Part shown: in pieces, positions 8,410 through 18,524 of the stretch
How positions within the stretch are numbered: position 1 is the first letter of the stretch
How the letters are laid out: each line of letters begins with the position of its first letter
Source: Variovorax boronicumulans
Lineage (GTDB): Bacteria; Pseudomonadota; Gammaproteobacteria; Burkholderiales; Burkholderiaceae_C
Assembly (NCBI RefSeq): GCF_007677875.1
Contig: NZ_VEDO01000010.1
Location: 124,001-188,000 of the forward strand
DNA length: 64,000 nucleotides
Direction of reading: 5' to 3'
Notes under the pieces: generated by a model
Seen by the model: only the letters and a program-made list of their open reading frames with translations
Told to the model about the DNA's origin: nothing
Database searches by the model: none
Made by a program: the position numbers and the translations under genes

Positions 8410-9573
8410 ATGCGCATCGTCAACATCCTCGAACGCACCGCCCCGATCGCCTCGCCGATCGCCAACGCCTTCATCGACTTTTCCAGGATGACGCTGAGCC
8501 TGGTGGCCGTCGTCACCGACGTCGTGCGCGACGGCAAGCCGGTGGTCGGCTACGGCTTCAACTCCAACGGCCGTTACGGCCAGGGCGGGCTGATCTGCGA
8601 GCGCTTCGCGCCGCGGATCCTCGAGGCCGCGCCCGACAGCCTGCGCGACGATGCGCGTGACAACCTCGACGCGCACAAGGTCTGGGCCACGATGTTCAAG
8701 AACGAGAAGCCCGGCGGCCACGGCGAGCGCTCGGTGGCCATGGGCACCATCGACATGGCGGTCTGGGACGCGGTCGCCAAGATCGAGAACAAGCCGCTGT
8801 TCCGCCTGCTCGCCGAACGCCAGGGCACCCAGGCCGATCCGCGCGTCTTCGTTTACGCGGCTGGCGGCTACTACTACCCCGGCAAGGGGCTGGAGGGCCT
8901 GAAGGCCGAGATGCAGGGTTACCTGGACCGCGGCTACACGGTGGTCAAGATGAAGATCGGCGGCGCCCCGCTGGCGGAGGACTGCGCACGCATCGAGGCC
9001 GTGCTCAAGATGCTGCCGCCCGGCTGTCAGCTGGCCGTGGACGCCAACGGCCGCTTCGATCTGGAAACCGCCATCGCCTATGCCAAGGCGCTGCGCCAGT
9101 ACCCGCTGTTCTGGTACGAGGAGGCCGGCGACCCGTTGGACTACGAGCTGCAGGCGCGCCTGGCCGAACACTACGAAGGCCCCATGGCCACGGGCGAGAA
9201 CCTGTTCTCCATGCAGGACGCGCGCAACTTGGTCCGCTACGGCGGCATGCGCGCGGACCGCGACTGGCTGCAGTTCGACTGCGCGTTGAGCTACGGCCTT
9301 GTGGAGTACCTGCGCACGCTGGAGATGCTCAAGGCCTACGGCTGGTCCTGGCGCCGCTGCATCCCGCACGGCGGCCACCAGATGTCGCTGAACATCGCGG
9401 CCGGCCTGGGCCTGGGCGGCAACGAGTCCTACCCCGACCTGTTCCAGCCGTATGGCGGCTTCCCGGACGGCGTGCGCGTGGAGGCGGGGCACATTACGAT
9501 GCCGGAGCTGCCGGGCATCGGCTTCGAGGGCAAGTCCGATCTGTATGCGGAGATGAAGTCCCTGGCAGCCTGA
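8410..9573 (+). CDS. tarD: D(-)-tartrate dehydratase (enolase superfamily)
   Basis: A 387-residue enolase-superfamily enzyme very close in sequence to the characterised Bradyrhizobium D-tartrate dehydratase, which converts D-tartrate to oxaloacetate. Family identity is shown by NSNGRYGQGG, NEKPGGHGERSVA, VFVYAAGGYYYPGKG and IPHGGHQMSLNIAAGLGLGG. Catalytic and metal residues are in place: the KxK lysine K182, metal ligands D211, E237 and E263, and the histidine H320. It is followed after 21 bp by an exported alpha/beta hydrolase and is divergent from a LysR regulator. The substrate call rests on recalled similarity, so a related aldarate cannot be fully excluded. Confidence 0.88.
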   Translation: MRIVNILERTAPIASPIANAFIDFSRMTLSLVAVVTDVVRDGKPVVGYGFNSNGRYGQGGLICERFAPRILEAAPDSLRDDARDNLDAHKVWATMFKNEKPGGHGERSVAMGTIDMAVWDAVAKIENKPLFRLLAERQGTQADPRVFVYAAGGYYYPGKGLEGLKAEMQGYLDRGYTVVKMKIGGAPLAEDCARIEAVLKMLPPGCQLAVDANGRFDLETAIAYAKALRQYPLFWYEEAGDPLDYELQARLAEHYEGPMATGENLFSMQDARNLVRYGGMRADRDWLQFDCALSYGLVEYLRTLEMLKAYGWSWRRCIPHGGHQMSLNIAAGLGLGGNESYPDLFQPYGGFPDGVRVEAGHITMPELPGIGFEGKSDLYAEMKSLAA

Positions 9574-9594
9574 ACCCACAACCAGGAGACACCC

Positions 9595-10662
9595 ATGCGC
9601 ATTCCTCTTCTAGGCGCGGCGCTCGCGCTGCCCATGGTCTTTGCCGGCGCGGCAGGCGCCGCGGACTACCCGGCGCCGCAGAAGAAGGAATGGGTGGTCA
9701 ACGACTTCCGCTTCCACACCGGTGAGGTGCTGCCGCAGCTGCGCCTGGCCTACACCACCGTCGGCGATCCCCAAGGCGAAGCGGTGGTGGTGCTGCACGG
9801 CACGGCCGGTTCGGGCGAGCGCATGCTGACGCCGGCCTTCGCGGGCGAGCTGTTCGGCCCGGGGCAGCCGCTGGATGCGCGCAAGTACTACATCATCCTG
9901 CCCGACGCGATCGGTGCCGGCGCGTCCAGCAAGCCGTCCGATGGCCTGCGCATGGCCTTCCCCAGGTACAACTACGAGGACATGGTGCAGGCCCAGTACC
10001 GCCTCGTGCGCGAACACCTGGGCCTGGGCCATGTGCGCATGGTGCTGGGCAATTCCATGGGCGGCATGCAGGCCTGGATGTGGGCGCAGAAGTACCCCGG
10101 CTACATGGACATCGCCGTGCCCATGGCCTCGGTGCCGGCGGCCATGTCCGGGCGCAACTGGATGATGCGCCGACTGCTGGTCGAATCGATCCAGCGCGAT
10201 CCGGCCTGGGCCAACGGCAACTACACCGCACAGCCGCCGGGCCTGGGTTTTGCGCTGGCCTACTTCGGCCTCGCAACGAGCGGCGGCACGCAGAAACTGC
10301 AGAACGATGGGCCGACGCGCACGCGGGCGGATGCACTGGTGGACCGGCAACTGGCCGCGCCCGCCGTCGGCGACGCCAACGACCACATCTACCAGTGGGA
10401 CGCGTCGCGCGACTACGATGCCTCAGGACAGCTCGAACGCATCGAGGCGACGGTGCTGGCCATCAACTCGGCCGACGACGAGCGCAACCCACCGGAGCTG
10501 GGCCTGCTGGAGCAGGGCATGCGCCGCGTCAGGAACGGCCGCGTGCTGCTGATTCCGGCCAGCGCCCAGACCAGTGGGCACGGCACGACCGGGCAGGCCC
10601 GGTGGTGGAAGGATGGGCTGGGCGAGGTGCTGCGCAGCGTGCCCCCGGGCGCCGCGCGCTAG
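9595..10662 (+). CDS. Exported alpha/beta hydrolase, homoserine acetyltransferase-like
   Basis: A 355-residue alpha/beta-hydrolase-fold protein with a signal peptide (hydrophobic core ending GAAGAADY). The nucleophile elbow is GNSMGGMQAW and the oxyanion strand is VVLHGTAGSGERML; DDERNPPELG and the C-terminal SGHGTTGQA histidine complete a likely triad. Overall it resembles the MetX-like family, but a signal peptide makes homoserine acetylation unlikely; an esterase or lactonase in the periplasm is more reasonable. It lies 21 bp after tarD and is probably in its operon, perhaps freeing tartrate from an ester. That role is inference. Confidence 0.75.
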   Translation: MRIPLLGAALALPMVFAGAAGAADYPAPQKKEWVVNDFRFHTGEVLPQLRLAYTTVGDPQGEAVVVLHGTAGSGERMLTPAFAGELFGPGQPLDARKYYIILPDAIGAGASSKPSDGLRMAFPRYNYEDMVQAQYRLVREHLGLGHVRMVLGNSMGGMQAWMWAQKYPGYMDIAVPMASVPAAMSGRNWMMRRLLVESIQRDPAWANGNYTAQPPGLGFALAYFGLATSGGTQKLQNDGPTRTRADALVDRQLAAPAVGDANDHIYQWDASRDYDASGQLERIEATVLAINSADDERNPPELGLLEQGMRRVRNGRVLLIPASAQTSGHGTTGQARWWKDGLGEVLRSVPPGAAR

Positions 10663-10674
10663 CAGCCCGCGGCG

Positions 10675-11079
10675 CTACAGCCAGTTGCCGCTGCCCTGCG
10701 GCATCTGGATCTGCTGGGCCGGATCGCTGCCGCCGACGAAAGCGCCGATCACGAGGCTGAGCACCGAGACGAACAGGCTCGCGAACACGGCGGTCCAGAA
10801 GCCCGAGATCCGGAAGCCCTTGACCAGCGCCGCGACGAGCAGGATCACGAGCGCGTTGATGACCAGCAGGAACAGGCCGAAGGTCACGAGGGTGAGCGGC
10901 AGCGTCAGCACGATCAGGAGCGGCTTGACGATGGCGTTGGCAAAGCCCAGCAGCAGGGCGGACACGACCAGCGCACCGGTGCTGTCGAACTTGACGCCGC
11001 GGAAGATGTGGCTGGCGACCCACAGCGACAGCGCGGTGATGGCCCAGTGGATCAGGAAGGGAGAGAGCTGGTCGAGCAT
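10675..11079 (-). CDS. Phage-holin-family (4-TMS) membrane protein
   Basis: A 134-residue integral membrane protein with four hydrophobic segments, matching the family annotated phage holin family protein or mycobacterial 4 TMS phage holin (IFRGVKFDSTGALVVSALLLGFANAIVKPLLIVLTLPLT is diagnostic). Despite the name, most members are chromosomal and not tied to lysis; there are no phage genes here. The role is unknown. It is the last gene of the leftward run, 50 bp after the diguanylate cyclase, and converges with the hydrolase gene. Confidence 0.8.
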   Translation of the reverse strand: MLDQLSPFLIHWAITALSLWVASHIFRGVKFDSTGALVVSALLLGFANAIVKPLLIVLTLPLTLVTFGLFLLVINALVILLVAALVKGFRISGFWTAVFASLFVSVLSLVIGAFVGGSDPAQQIQMPQGSGNWL

Positions 11080-11129
11080 CGGTGGATGCTAACAGCGCCC
11101 CCAACAGCGCATGGGCGGCGCCCCGGGCG

Positions 11130-12296
11130 TCAGACCACCGTGTGGCCAGAGCCGCTGTCGCCCATCAACAGCATGCCGCGGCCGCCGTGCTTGGCCTCGT
11201 ACAGCGCGGCGTCGGCCCGGGCGAGCAGGCCGGCCAGCGTGGCGTCGCCATCGGTCATGGCGGCCACACCGGCACTGTAGGACAGCGTGAAACCGAGTTC
11301 TTCTTCGCTGCGCTGCTGCAGCCGCGCGCGCAGGCGCTGGTCGAAGCCGCTGGCGGTGTGGCGCTGGCTGGAGGGCAGCACCACGCAGAACTCCTCGCCG
11401 CCGAGCCGGCCGGCCAGGTCGCCGGTGCGGCGCGTCTCGCGCAGCATTTGGGCGAACAAGCGCAGCGCGTCGTCGCCGCGGTCGTGGCCGTAGCTGTCGT
11501 TGATGCGCTTGAAGTGGTCCAGGTCCAGCATCAGCACGGCCAGCGGCTGGCGGTAGCGGTGGGCATTGGCGAACAGCGCCTCGGCACGCTCCATGAAACC
11601 GCGCCGGTTGGGCAGGCCGGTCAGGCTGTCGGTGTTGGCCATGGTGCGCAGGCTGTCGTCGGCCTCGTCGCGCCAGGCCACCAGCAGCGCCACCGTGCCC
11701 AGCACGACGGCGATGTTCACGGCCAGCGCGGCGGCGATGTTGACGGGGTTGGGCGACAGGAAGGTGGGGTAGGCCGCCGTGAAGAAGGCGCCCAGCACGC
11801 CGCGCGCGGCGGTGAGCACGGCCATGATGGCAAAGCAGGCCAGCAGCAGCAGCCGCCAGCGGCGCCCGGCATGGCGGCGCGCCACGAGCGTGGCGCGGGC
11901 CAGCAGCACCAGCATGGCGGCCAGCAGGAAGTTGGACCAGCCCACGCGCAGCGGGTAGTGGCTGAACGAGAAGGCATAGCCCAGCGGCATGGCGATGGCC
12001 AGCAGCAGCAGCGTGCGCGCACCGCGGCGTGGCCCCAGCCAGCCGCTCAGCGCGCGGTGCAGCAGCACCAGGCTGGCCGACAGGCCGGCCATGGCCAGCA
12101 CCGACAGGACGTAGGAGGACACCAGGTACTCGGACACCACCAGCGCCGTCCAGCCGGACGTGAGCAGCAGCAGTGCCCGCTGCGCCGCGCGGGCGGCCGG
12201 CGTCAGGCTCTTGCCCATGATGGGCGGCAGAGCCAGCGAGATGGTCACGAGGTTGACCATCGCCACCGTCATCAGGGACAGTGCGTCGAGCTGCAC
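11130..12296 (-). CDS. Membrane diguanylate cyclase (GGDEF domain)
   Basis: A 388-residue protein with about seven hydrophobic segments in residues 1-215, then a GGDEF domain starting DSLTGLPNRRGF. The active-site loop is GGEEF (GRLGGEEFCVVLP) and the metal/substrate motif LDLDHFKRINDSYGHDRGD is intact, so it should make cyclic di-GMP from GTP. No RxxD inhibitory site is visible in the expected place upstream of GGEEF (residues read RRTGDLAG). The membrane part looks like a sensor of unknown input. Only 6 bp separate it from amn upstream, so translation may be coupled. Confidence 0.9.
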   Translation of the reverse strand: MQLDALSLMTVAMVNLVTISLALPPIMGKSLTPAARAAQRALLLLTSGWTALVVSEYLVSSYVLSVLAMAGLSASLVLLHRALSGWLGPRRGARTLLLLAIAMPLGYAFSFSHYPLRVGWSNFLLAAMLVLLARATLVARRHAGRRWRLLLLACFAIMAVLTAARGVLGAFFTAAYPTFLSPNPVNIAAALAVNIAVVLGTVALLVAWRDEADDSLRTMANTDSLTGLPNRRGFMERAEALFANAHRYRQPLAVLMLDLDHFKRINDSYGHDRGDDALRLFAQMLRETRRTGDLAGRLGGEEFCVVLPSSQRHTASGFDQRLRARLQQRSEEELGFTLSYSAGVAAMTDGDATLAGLLARADAALYEAKHGGRGMLLMGDSGSGHTVV

Positions 12297-12302
12297 CGCG
12301 GC

Positions 12303-13799
12303 TTACTGGAAGGCGACTTCCGCGAAGCTGCGCAGCTTGCGGCTGTGCAACTGGTCGATGCCCTGGGCGCGCAGCAGTTCGGCCGCGCGGATGCCGATGC
12401 GCAGGTGCTGGTCCACGCGCTCGCGGTAGAAGTGGTTGGCCATGCCGGGCAGCTTGATCTCGCCGTGCAGTGGCTTGTCGGACACGCACAGCAAGGTGCC
12501 GTAGGGCACGCGGAAGCGAAAGCCGTTGGCCGCAATGGTGGCGCTCTCCATGTCCAGCGCCACGGCGCGGCTCTGGCTGAAGCGCAGCTGGGCCTTGTTG
12601 TCGGGCAGCAGCTCCCAATTGCGGTTGTCGGTGCTGGCCACGGTGCCGGTGCGCAGCACGCCCTTGAGTTCCGGCCCCTCGAGCTGCGTGACGTCACGCA
12701 CGGCCTTCTCCAGCGCGAGCTGGATCTCGGCCAGTGCGGGGATCGGCACCCAAAGCGGCAGTTCCTCGTCCAGCACATGGTCCTCGCGCACGTAGCCGTG
12801 GGCCAGCACGTAGTCGCCCAGCTGCTGCGTGTTGCGCAGGCCCGCGCAGTGGCCCAGCATGAGCCAGGCGTGCGGGCGCAGCACGGCGATGTGGTCGGTG
12901 ATGTTCTTGGCGTTGGCCGGGCCCACGCCGATGTTGACCATGGTGATGCCGGTGCGGTCGGGCCGGATCAGGTGGTAGGCCGGCATTTGCGGCAGCCGCG
13001 GCGGCTGCGCGCCGAAGGCGTCGATGTCCTGGGGCGCGAGGTCCTTGCGCCGCGTGACCACGTTGCCTGGCTCGACGAAGGCGATGTACTCGCTGTTCTC
13101 GTCGGCCATGGCCTCGTGGCCCATGCGCACGAACTCGTCGATGTAGAACTGGTAGTTGGTGAACAGCACGAAGTTCTGGAACCACTCGGGCGCCGTGCCC
13201 GTGTAGTGGCGCAGCCGGTGCAGCGAGTAGTCCACGCGCGGCGCGGTGAACAGCGCCAGCGGCTGCGGCTCGCCCGGCCGCGGGTTGTAGGTGCCGTTGG
13301 CGATCCCGTCGTCCATCGCGGCCAGGTCGGGCAGGTCGAACACGTCGCGCATGAGGCCGCGCCGCTCGGCGCTCATGCTGCCTTCCACATGGTCGTTCTC
13401 GGCGAAGGAGAAGTGCACCGGGATGGGCTGGTTGCTGATGCCCACTTCCAGCGGCACTTGGTGGTTCTGCAGCAGCAGGCGGAACTGCTCGAGGTAGTAC
13501 TTGCCGTACAGGTCGGGGCGCGTCAGCGTGGTTTCGAAGCGGCCGGCGCCAGCCACGAAGCCGTAGGCCAGGCGGTCGAGTTCGTCCTCGACCTTGGCGC
13601 GCGACAGCGTCTCGGTGTGCACCCGCACGAAGGGGTAGCAGGCCCGCACATGGCCCGGCAGCGTCTCACCGGCCACGAAGCGTGCCATGGCCTCGCGCAG
13701 GTGCTCGATCTGCTGCGCGTAGATGCGCTGCACTTGCGCCAGCGCGGCGGCAGGGTCGGTGTAGAGCGTCGGGGCGATGAAGGGTGGCAGATAGGGCAT
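12303..13799 (-). CDS. amn: AMP nucleosidase
   Basis: A 498-residue enzyme that cleaves AMP to adenine and ribose 5-phosphate and so tunes adenylate pools. The N-terminal Amn-specific domain is followed by the nucleoside-phosphorylase-like catalytic domain with YHLIRPDRTGITMVNIGVGPANAKNITDHIA, MLGHCAGLRNTQQLGDYVLAHGY and ALDMESATIAANGFRFRVPYGTLLCVSDKPLHGEIK. Length and order match E. coli Amn closely. It lies between glutathione reductase (29 bp upstream) and a diguanylate cyclase (6 bp downstream) in a leftward operon. Confidence 0.93.
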   Translation of the reverse strand: MPYLPPFIAPTLYTDPAAALAQVQRIYAQQIEHLREAMARFVAGETLPGHVRACYPFVRVHTETLSRAKVEDELDRLAYGFVAGAGRFETTLTRPDLYGKYYLEQFRLLLQNHQVPLEVGISNQPIPVHFSFAENDHVEGSMSAERRGLMRDVFDLPDLAAMDDGIANGTYNPRPGEPQPLALFTAPRVDYSLHRLRHYTGTAPEWFQNFVLFTNYQFYIDEFVRMGHEAMADENSEYIAFVEPGNVVTRRKDLAPQDIDAFGAQPPRLPQMPAYHLIRPDRTGITMVNIGVGPANAKNITDHIAVLRPHAWLMLGHCAGLRNTQQLGDYVLAHGYVREDHVLDEELPLWVPIPALAEIQLALEKAVRDVTQLEGPELKGVLRTGTVASTDNRNWELLPDNKAQLRFSQSRAVALDMESATIAANGFRFRVPYGTLLCVSDKPLHGEIKLPGMANHFYRERVDQHLRIGIRAAELLRAQGIDQLHSRKLRSFAEVAFQ

Positions 13800-13828
13800 G
13801 CACCCATTGTGCAGCGCCCCGGCGACGC

Positions 13829-15196
13829 CTATTCGGGCGCGGGCTCCCGCAGAGTCACGAATTCCTCGGCGGCCGTCGGATGGATGCCGATGGTGCCGTC
13901 GAACACCGCCTTGGTGGCGCCTGCGCGCAGCGCCACGGCGAAGCCCTGGACGATCTCACCGGCGTCCGCGCCCACCATGTGCAGGCCGACCACGCGGTCG
14001 CTGGCCGCATCGACCACGAGCTTCATGAGCGTGCGCTCGCCGCGGCCGGACAGCGTGTGCCTGAGCGGCTTGAACTCGGTGCGGAACACCGTGACGCGGC
14101 CGAATTTGGCGCGCGCCGCTTCCTCGGTGTAGCCCACGGTGCCCACCGGCGGGTGCGTGAACACGGCCGTCGGGATGTACTCGTAGGACACCGTGCGCGC
14201 GGCCTTGCCGGGGGCCGGGCCGAGCAGGTGGTCCACCAGGGCCATGGCTTCGGCCGTGGCCACGGGGGTGAGCTGCATCTCGGTGGACACATCGCCCAGC
14301 GCGAAGATGGACGGCACGCTGCTGCGGTAGTGGGCATCCACCACCACGGCGCCCTGCGCGTCCAGCCGCACGCCCGCTGCCTCCAGACCGATGTTGGCGG
14401 TGTTGGGGCGCCTGCCCGTGGCGAACAGCACGGCGTCGGCATCGAGCAGATCGCCGCCGGCCAGCGTGAGGTGCAGGCCCTTGGGCATGCGCGCGATGCG
14501 TTCGACCTGGGCGTTCAGGCGCAGATCGATGCCGGTCTTGCCCATCTCCGAGGCGAGGAAGCGGCTGATGTCCTGGTCGAAGGACGAGAGGATCCGCCCG
14601 CCGCGTTGCAGCTGCGTGACCTCGGCCCCGAGCCCGCGGAAGATGGACGCGAACTCGCAGGCGATGTAGCCGCCGCCCACCACCACCAGCCGCCGGGGGA
14701 AGGGGTCGAGGTCGAACATCTGGTCGGAGCTCATGGCCAGCTCGCGGCCCGCGATGTCGGGCAGGAAGGGCGTGCCGCCCGTCGCGACCAGGATGTGGCG
14801 ACCGGTCATGCGGCGTGTGCCGACCTGCAGCGTGTGCGCGTCTGCCAGCAGGCCCCAGCCCTCGACGACCTCGACGCCCGCACCCTTGAGCAGGTCGCGG
14901 TAGATACCGTTGAGCCGGCCGATCTCCTTGGCGCGGTTGGCCTTGAGCGTGGCCCAGTCGAAGCGCGGCTCGGGCACGCGCCAGCCGAAGCCCGCGGCCT
15001 CCTCGAAAGCCTCGGCGTAGCCGGCCGCGTAGCTGTAAAGCTTCTTGGGAATGCAGCCCACGTTCACGCAGGTGCCACCGAGTGCCGCGGCTTCCACGAG
15101 GGCCACGCGGGCGCCGCGCTGGGCCGCCATGCGCGCGGCACGCACGCCGCCGCTGCCGCCGCCGAGCACCAGCAGGTCGTGATCGAACTGTTCCAT
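13829..15196 (-). CDS. gor: Glutathione-disulfide reductase
   Basis: A 455-residue FAD flavoprotein that reduces glutathione disulfide with NADPH. It has the FAD-binding LLVLGGGSGGVRAARMAAQ, the redox disulfide C43-C48 in GGTCVNVGCIPKKL, the NADPH-binding VVVGGGYIACEFASIF and the C-terminal HPTAAEEFVTLR with the catalytic His-Glu pair of glutathione reductases. I chose ATG 15196 (MEQFDHDLLVLGGG) over an upstream start that adds 23 unrelated residues. It sits downstream of an unknown gene and upstream of amn. Confidence 0.93.
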   Translation of the reverse strand: MEQFDHDLLVLGGGSGGVRAARMAAQRGARVALVEAAALGGTCVNVGCIPKKLYSYAAGYAEAFEEAAGFGWRVPEPRFDWATLKANRAKEIGRLNGIYRDLLKGAGVEVVEGWGLLADAHTLQVGTRRMTGRHILVATGGTPFLPDIAGRELAMSSDQMFDLDPFPRRLVVVGGGYIACEFASIFRGLGAEVTQLQRGGRILSSFDQDISRFLASEMGKTGIDLRLNAQVERIARMPKGLHLTLAGGDLLDADAVLFATGRRPNTANIGLEAAGVRLDAQGAVVVDAHYRSSVPSIFALGDVSTEMQLTPVATAEAMALVDHLLGPAPGKAARTVSYEYIPTAVFTHPPVGTVGYTEEAARAKFGRVTVFRTEFKPLRHTLSGRGERTLMKLVVDAASDRVVGLHMVGADAGEIVQGFAVALRAGATKAVFDGTIGIHPTAAEEFVTLREPAPE

Positions 15197-15265
15197 CGTC
15201 TTGTTCCTTGTTGTGTCGGCGCGATGATCGCCGGATCGCCAAGCCCGCAGCCCGCGATGGGCCAA

Positions 15266-15808
15266 TCAGCCGAAGCGCTGCAGGCCTTTGGCATGCGACC
15301 AGACCCAGGCCGACTGCGCAGGGTCGCCCGGGAAGTCGGGCCGGCGCCAGAGCCAGACCGCCGCGAAGTGCTCGGCGCTGGCGTAGTGGGTCAGCCAGAC
15401 CTCGGCACTGGCGAGCACCTCGGGCCAGGGTGTGGCGAGGTGGTCGGACCAAGCCAGCAGCTCCAGGCGGCTGGCCTCCACACCGTCGTACAGCCCGGCC
15501 TCGGCCTTTTTGAACTTGCGCGAGAAGGCGTCGACCGCGCTGGCCATGGGTGGCAGCCGGGCCGGCGGAGCGTCGGCCGGCGGCAGCCGCGGCGCCTGGC
15601 GTGCCAGCATCTGGCTGTCCTGCTCGGTCAGGCGCACGAGTTCGATGGCCAGCGGTTCGTCGCTTTCGACCGACTTCGCCAGGATGTCGGGCTCGCGCGC
15701 GTTCGGGTTGCCGCTGGTGACCGAGGCCAGGTCGATGTCGGCGCGCCAGCGCTGCGCGAACTCCACGAAGATCGCGCGTTCGAGCGCGGCCTTGGGCAGG
15801 TCGGGCAC
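15266..15808 (-). CDS. Hypothetical protein, 180 residues
   Basis: I do not recognise the family. The protein is soluble, Ala/Leu-rich and without signal peptide or membrane helix. The N-terminal third (FVEFAQRWRADIDLASVT, REPDILAKS, LAIELVRLTEQD) has a faint PD...E pattern as in restriction-endonuclease folds, but no matching lysine, so I do not claim nuclease activity. The C-terminal half is Trp-rich (PWPEVLASAEVWLTHYASAEHFAAVWLWRRPDFPGD). It starts 4 bp after the acyl-CoA ligase stop and lies 69 bp before gor, so it is probably translated with the ligase. Confidence 0.65.
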   Translation of the reverse strand: MPDLPKAALERAIFVEFAQRWRADIDLASVTSGNPNAREPDILAKSVESDEPLAIELVRLTEQDSQMLARQAPRLPPADAPPARLPPMASAVDAFSRKFKKAEAGLYDGVEASRLELLAWSDHLATPWPEVLASAEVWLTHYASAEHFAAVWLWRRPDFPGDPAQSAWVWSHAKGLQRFG

Positions 15809-15812
15809 GCTC

Positions 15813-17351
<1,539 letters not shown>

Positions 17352-17422
17352 GGTGTGAAAGCGGTGGACAGACGCGGCACGCAGCACCGTGGGGGAGCGC
17401 GCGGCTACCATCGCCTGCTTCC

Positions 17423-17971
17423 ATGACGACCGACTCCGCTGTCTCCGCGCCCGACCCGGCGCTGCGCGCGCCGATTCTGCGGCCAAGCGCGCGTTTCATG
17501 CTGTCGCATCCGGCGCATTGGATCGCGCTGGGCTTCGGTTCCGGGCTCTCGCCCAAGGCGCCCGGCACGGCTGGCACGCTGTGGGCCTGGCTGGCGTACT
17601 GGGTCATGCAGAGCCGGCTCGACACGGCGCAGATCGGCTGGCTCATCGCGCTGTCGTTGCTGCTGGGCTGGTGGGCCTGCACCACCTGTGCGCGCCACCT
17701 TCGCGTGGCCGACCCCGGCGCCATCGTCTGGGACGAGATCGTCGCGTTCTGGCTGGTGCTGTGGCTCGTCATGCCCACGGGCTTCTGGGGTCAGCTCGCG
17801 GCCTTCGCGCTGTTCCGCTTCTTCGATGCCGCCAAGCCCGGGCCCGTGGCCTGGGCCGACCGCCAGTTCAAGGGCTTCGGCGCGCGCGGCGGCTTCGGCA
17901 TCCTGTTCGACGACCTGGTGGCGGCCTTTTGCACGCTGCTGGTGATGGCCCTGTGGAGGTGGTTGTGGTGA
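17423..17971 (+). CDS. pgpA: Phosphatidylglycerophosphatase A
   Basis: A 182-residue inner-membrane phosphatase that converts phosphatidylglycerophosphate to phosphatidylglycerol. Family motifs are FGSGLSPKAPGTAGTLWAW, DPGAIVWDEIVAFW, FRFFDAAKPGPVAWADRQFKG and GGFGILFDDLVAAF. There are four hydrophobic segments. Its stop overlaps the GTG start of pncC by GTGA, indicating translational coupling. A TACCAT -10 lies at 17406-17411, 12 nt before the ATG. It is divergent from the acyl-CoA ligase gene. Confidence 0.93.
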   Translation: MTTDSAVSAPDPALRAPILRPSARFMLSHPAHWIALGFGSGLSPKAPGTAGTLWAWLAYWVMQSRLDTAQIGWLIALSLLLGWWACTTCARHLRVADPGAIVWDEIVAFWLVLWLVMPTGFWGQLAAFALFRFFDAAKPGPVAWADRQFKGFGARGGFGILFDDLVAAFCTLLVMALWRWLW

Positions 17972-18453
17972 ACGAATCCGTCGAGGCGCTGGTGGTGCGC
18001 CTGGCCGATGTGCTGCGTGCGCGCGGCCTCCTGCTGGCCACGGCCGAAAGCTGCACGGGTGGGTTGATCGCCGGGGCCTGCACCGATCTGGCGGGCTCCA
18101 GCGACTGGTTCGACCGCGGCTTCGTGACTTACTCCAATGCGGCCAAGACCGAGATGCTGGGCGTGGACGCGGCGCTGATTGCAGCCCGTGGCGCCGTCAG
18201 CGAGCCAGTGGCGCGCGCCATGGCCGAGGGGGCCGTGCGCCATGCCCGTGCCCAGCTGGCTGTGGCCGTGACGGGCGTGGCCGGGCCGGGCGGCGGCAGC
18301 GTCGAAAAGCCCGTGGGCACGGTGTGGTTCGGCTGGCGCTTGCCCGACGGCACCACACACAGCGAGCAGCGCCGCTTCGGCGGCGACCGCGCCGCCGTGC
18401 GGGCGGCGACTGTGCAGTACGCGCTGGAACGCCTGCTGATCCTGCTGGGCTGA
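17968..18453 (+). CDS. pncC: CinA-family nicotinamide-nucleotide amidohydrolase
   Basis: A 161-residue C-terminal CinA-type domain, which deamidates NMN to NaMN in the pyridine nucleotide cycle. Hallmarks are LLATAESCTGGLIAGACTDLAGSS, FVTYSNAAKTEMLGV, GAVSEPVARAMAEGA and AVTGVAGPGGGSVEKPVGTVWFG. I chose GTG 17968: it overlaps the pgpA stop (GTGA) and has GGAGG eight bases upstream, while no ATG is near. The pgpA-pncC pair in this order is common in proteobacteria. Confidence 0.9.
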   Translation: MNESVEALVVRLADVLRARGLLLATAESCTGGLIAGACTDLAGSSDWFDRGFVTYSNAAKTEMLGVDAALIAARGAVSEPVARAMAEGAVRHARAQLAVAVTGVAGPGGGSVEKPVGTVWFGWRLPDGTTHSEQRRFGGDRAAVRAATVQYALERLLILLG

Positions 18454-18477
18454 CTTCCGCGTGATGCATCTTGTTAC

Positions 18478-18509
18478 TCGCGATTAAGTTGCGTGCAATT
18501 TAATAGCGA
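18478..18509. promoter_or_regulatory. OhrR-type operator upstream of ohrR-ohr
   Basis: A 32-bp near-perfect dyad with outer arms TCGCxATTAA / TTAATxGCGA and an inner TTGC-GCAA core. It ends 15 bp before the ohrR ATG, so bound repressor would cover the promoter. AT-rich dyads of this kind precede ohr genes regulated by the MarR-family peroxide sensor OhrR. Confidence 0.7.
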
Positions 18510-18524
18510 GATAGAATTCGATCC

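Noticed and set aside
11082-14132. Open frame of about 1016 codons on the plus strand
   Set aside because: Antisense of the cyclase and amn genes; composition is low-complexity and lacks any recognisable domain.
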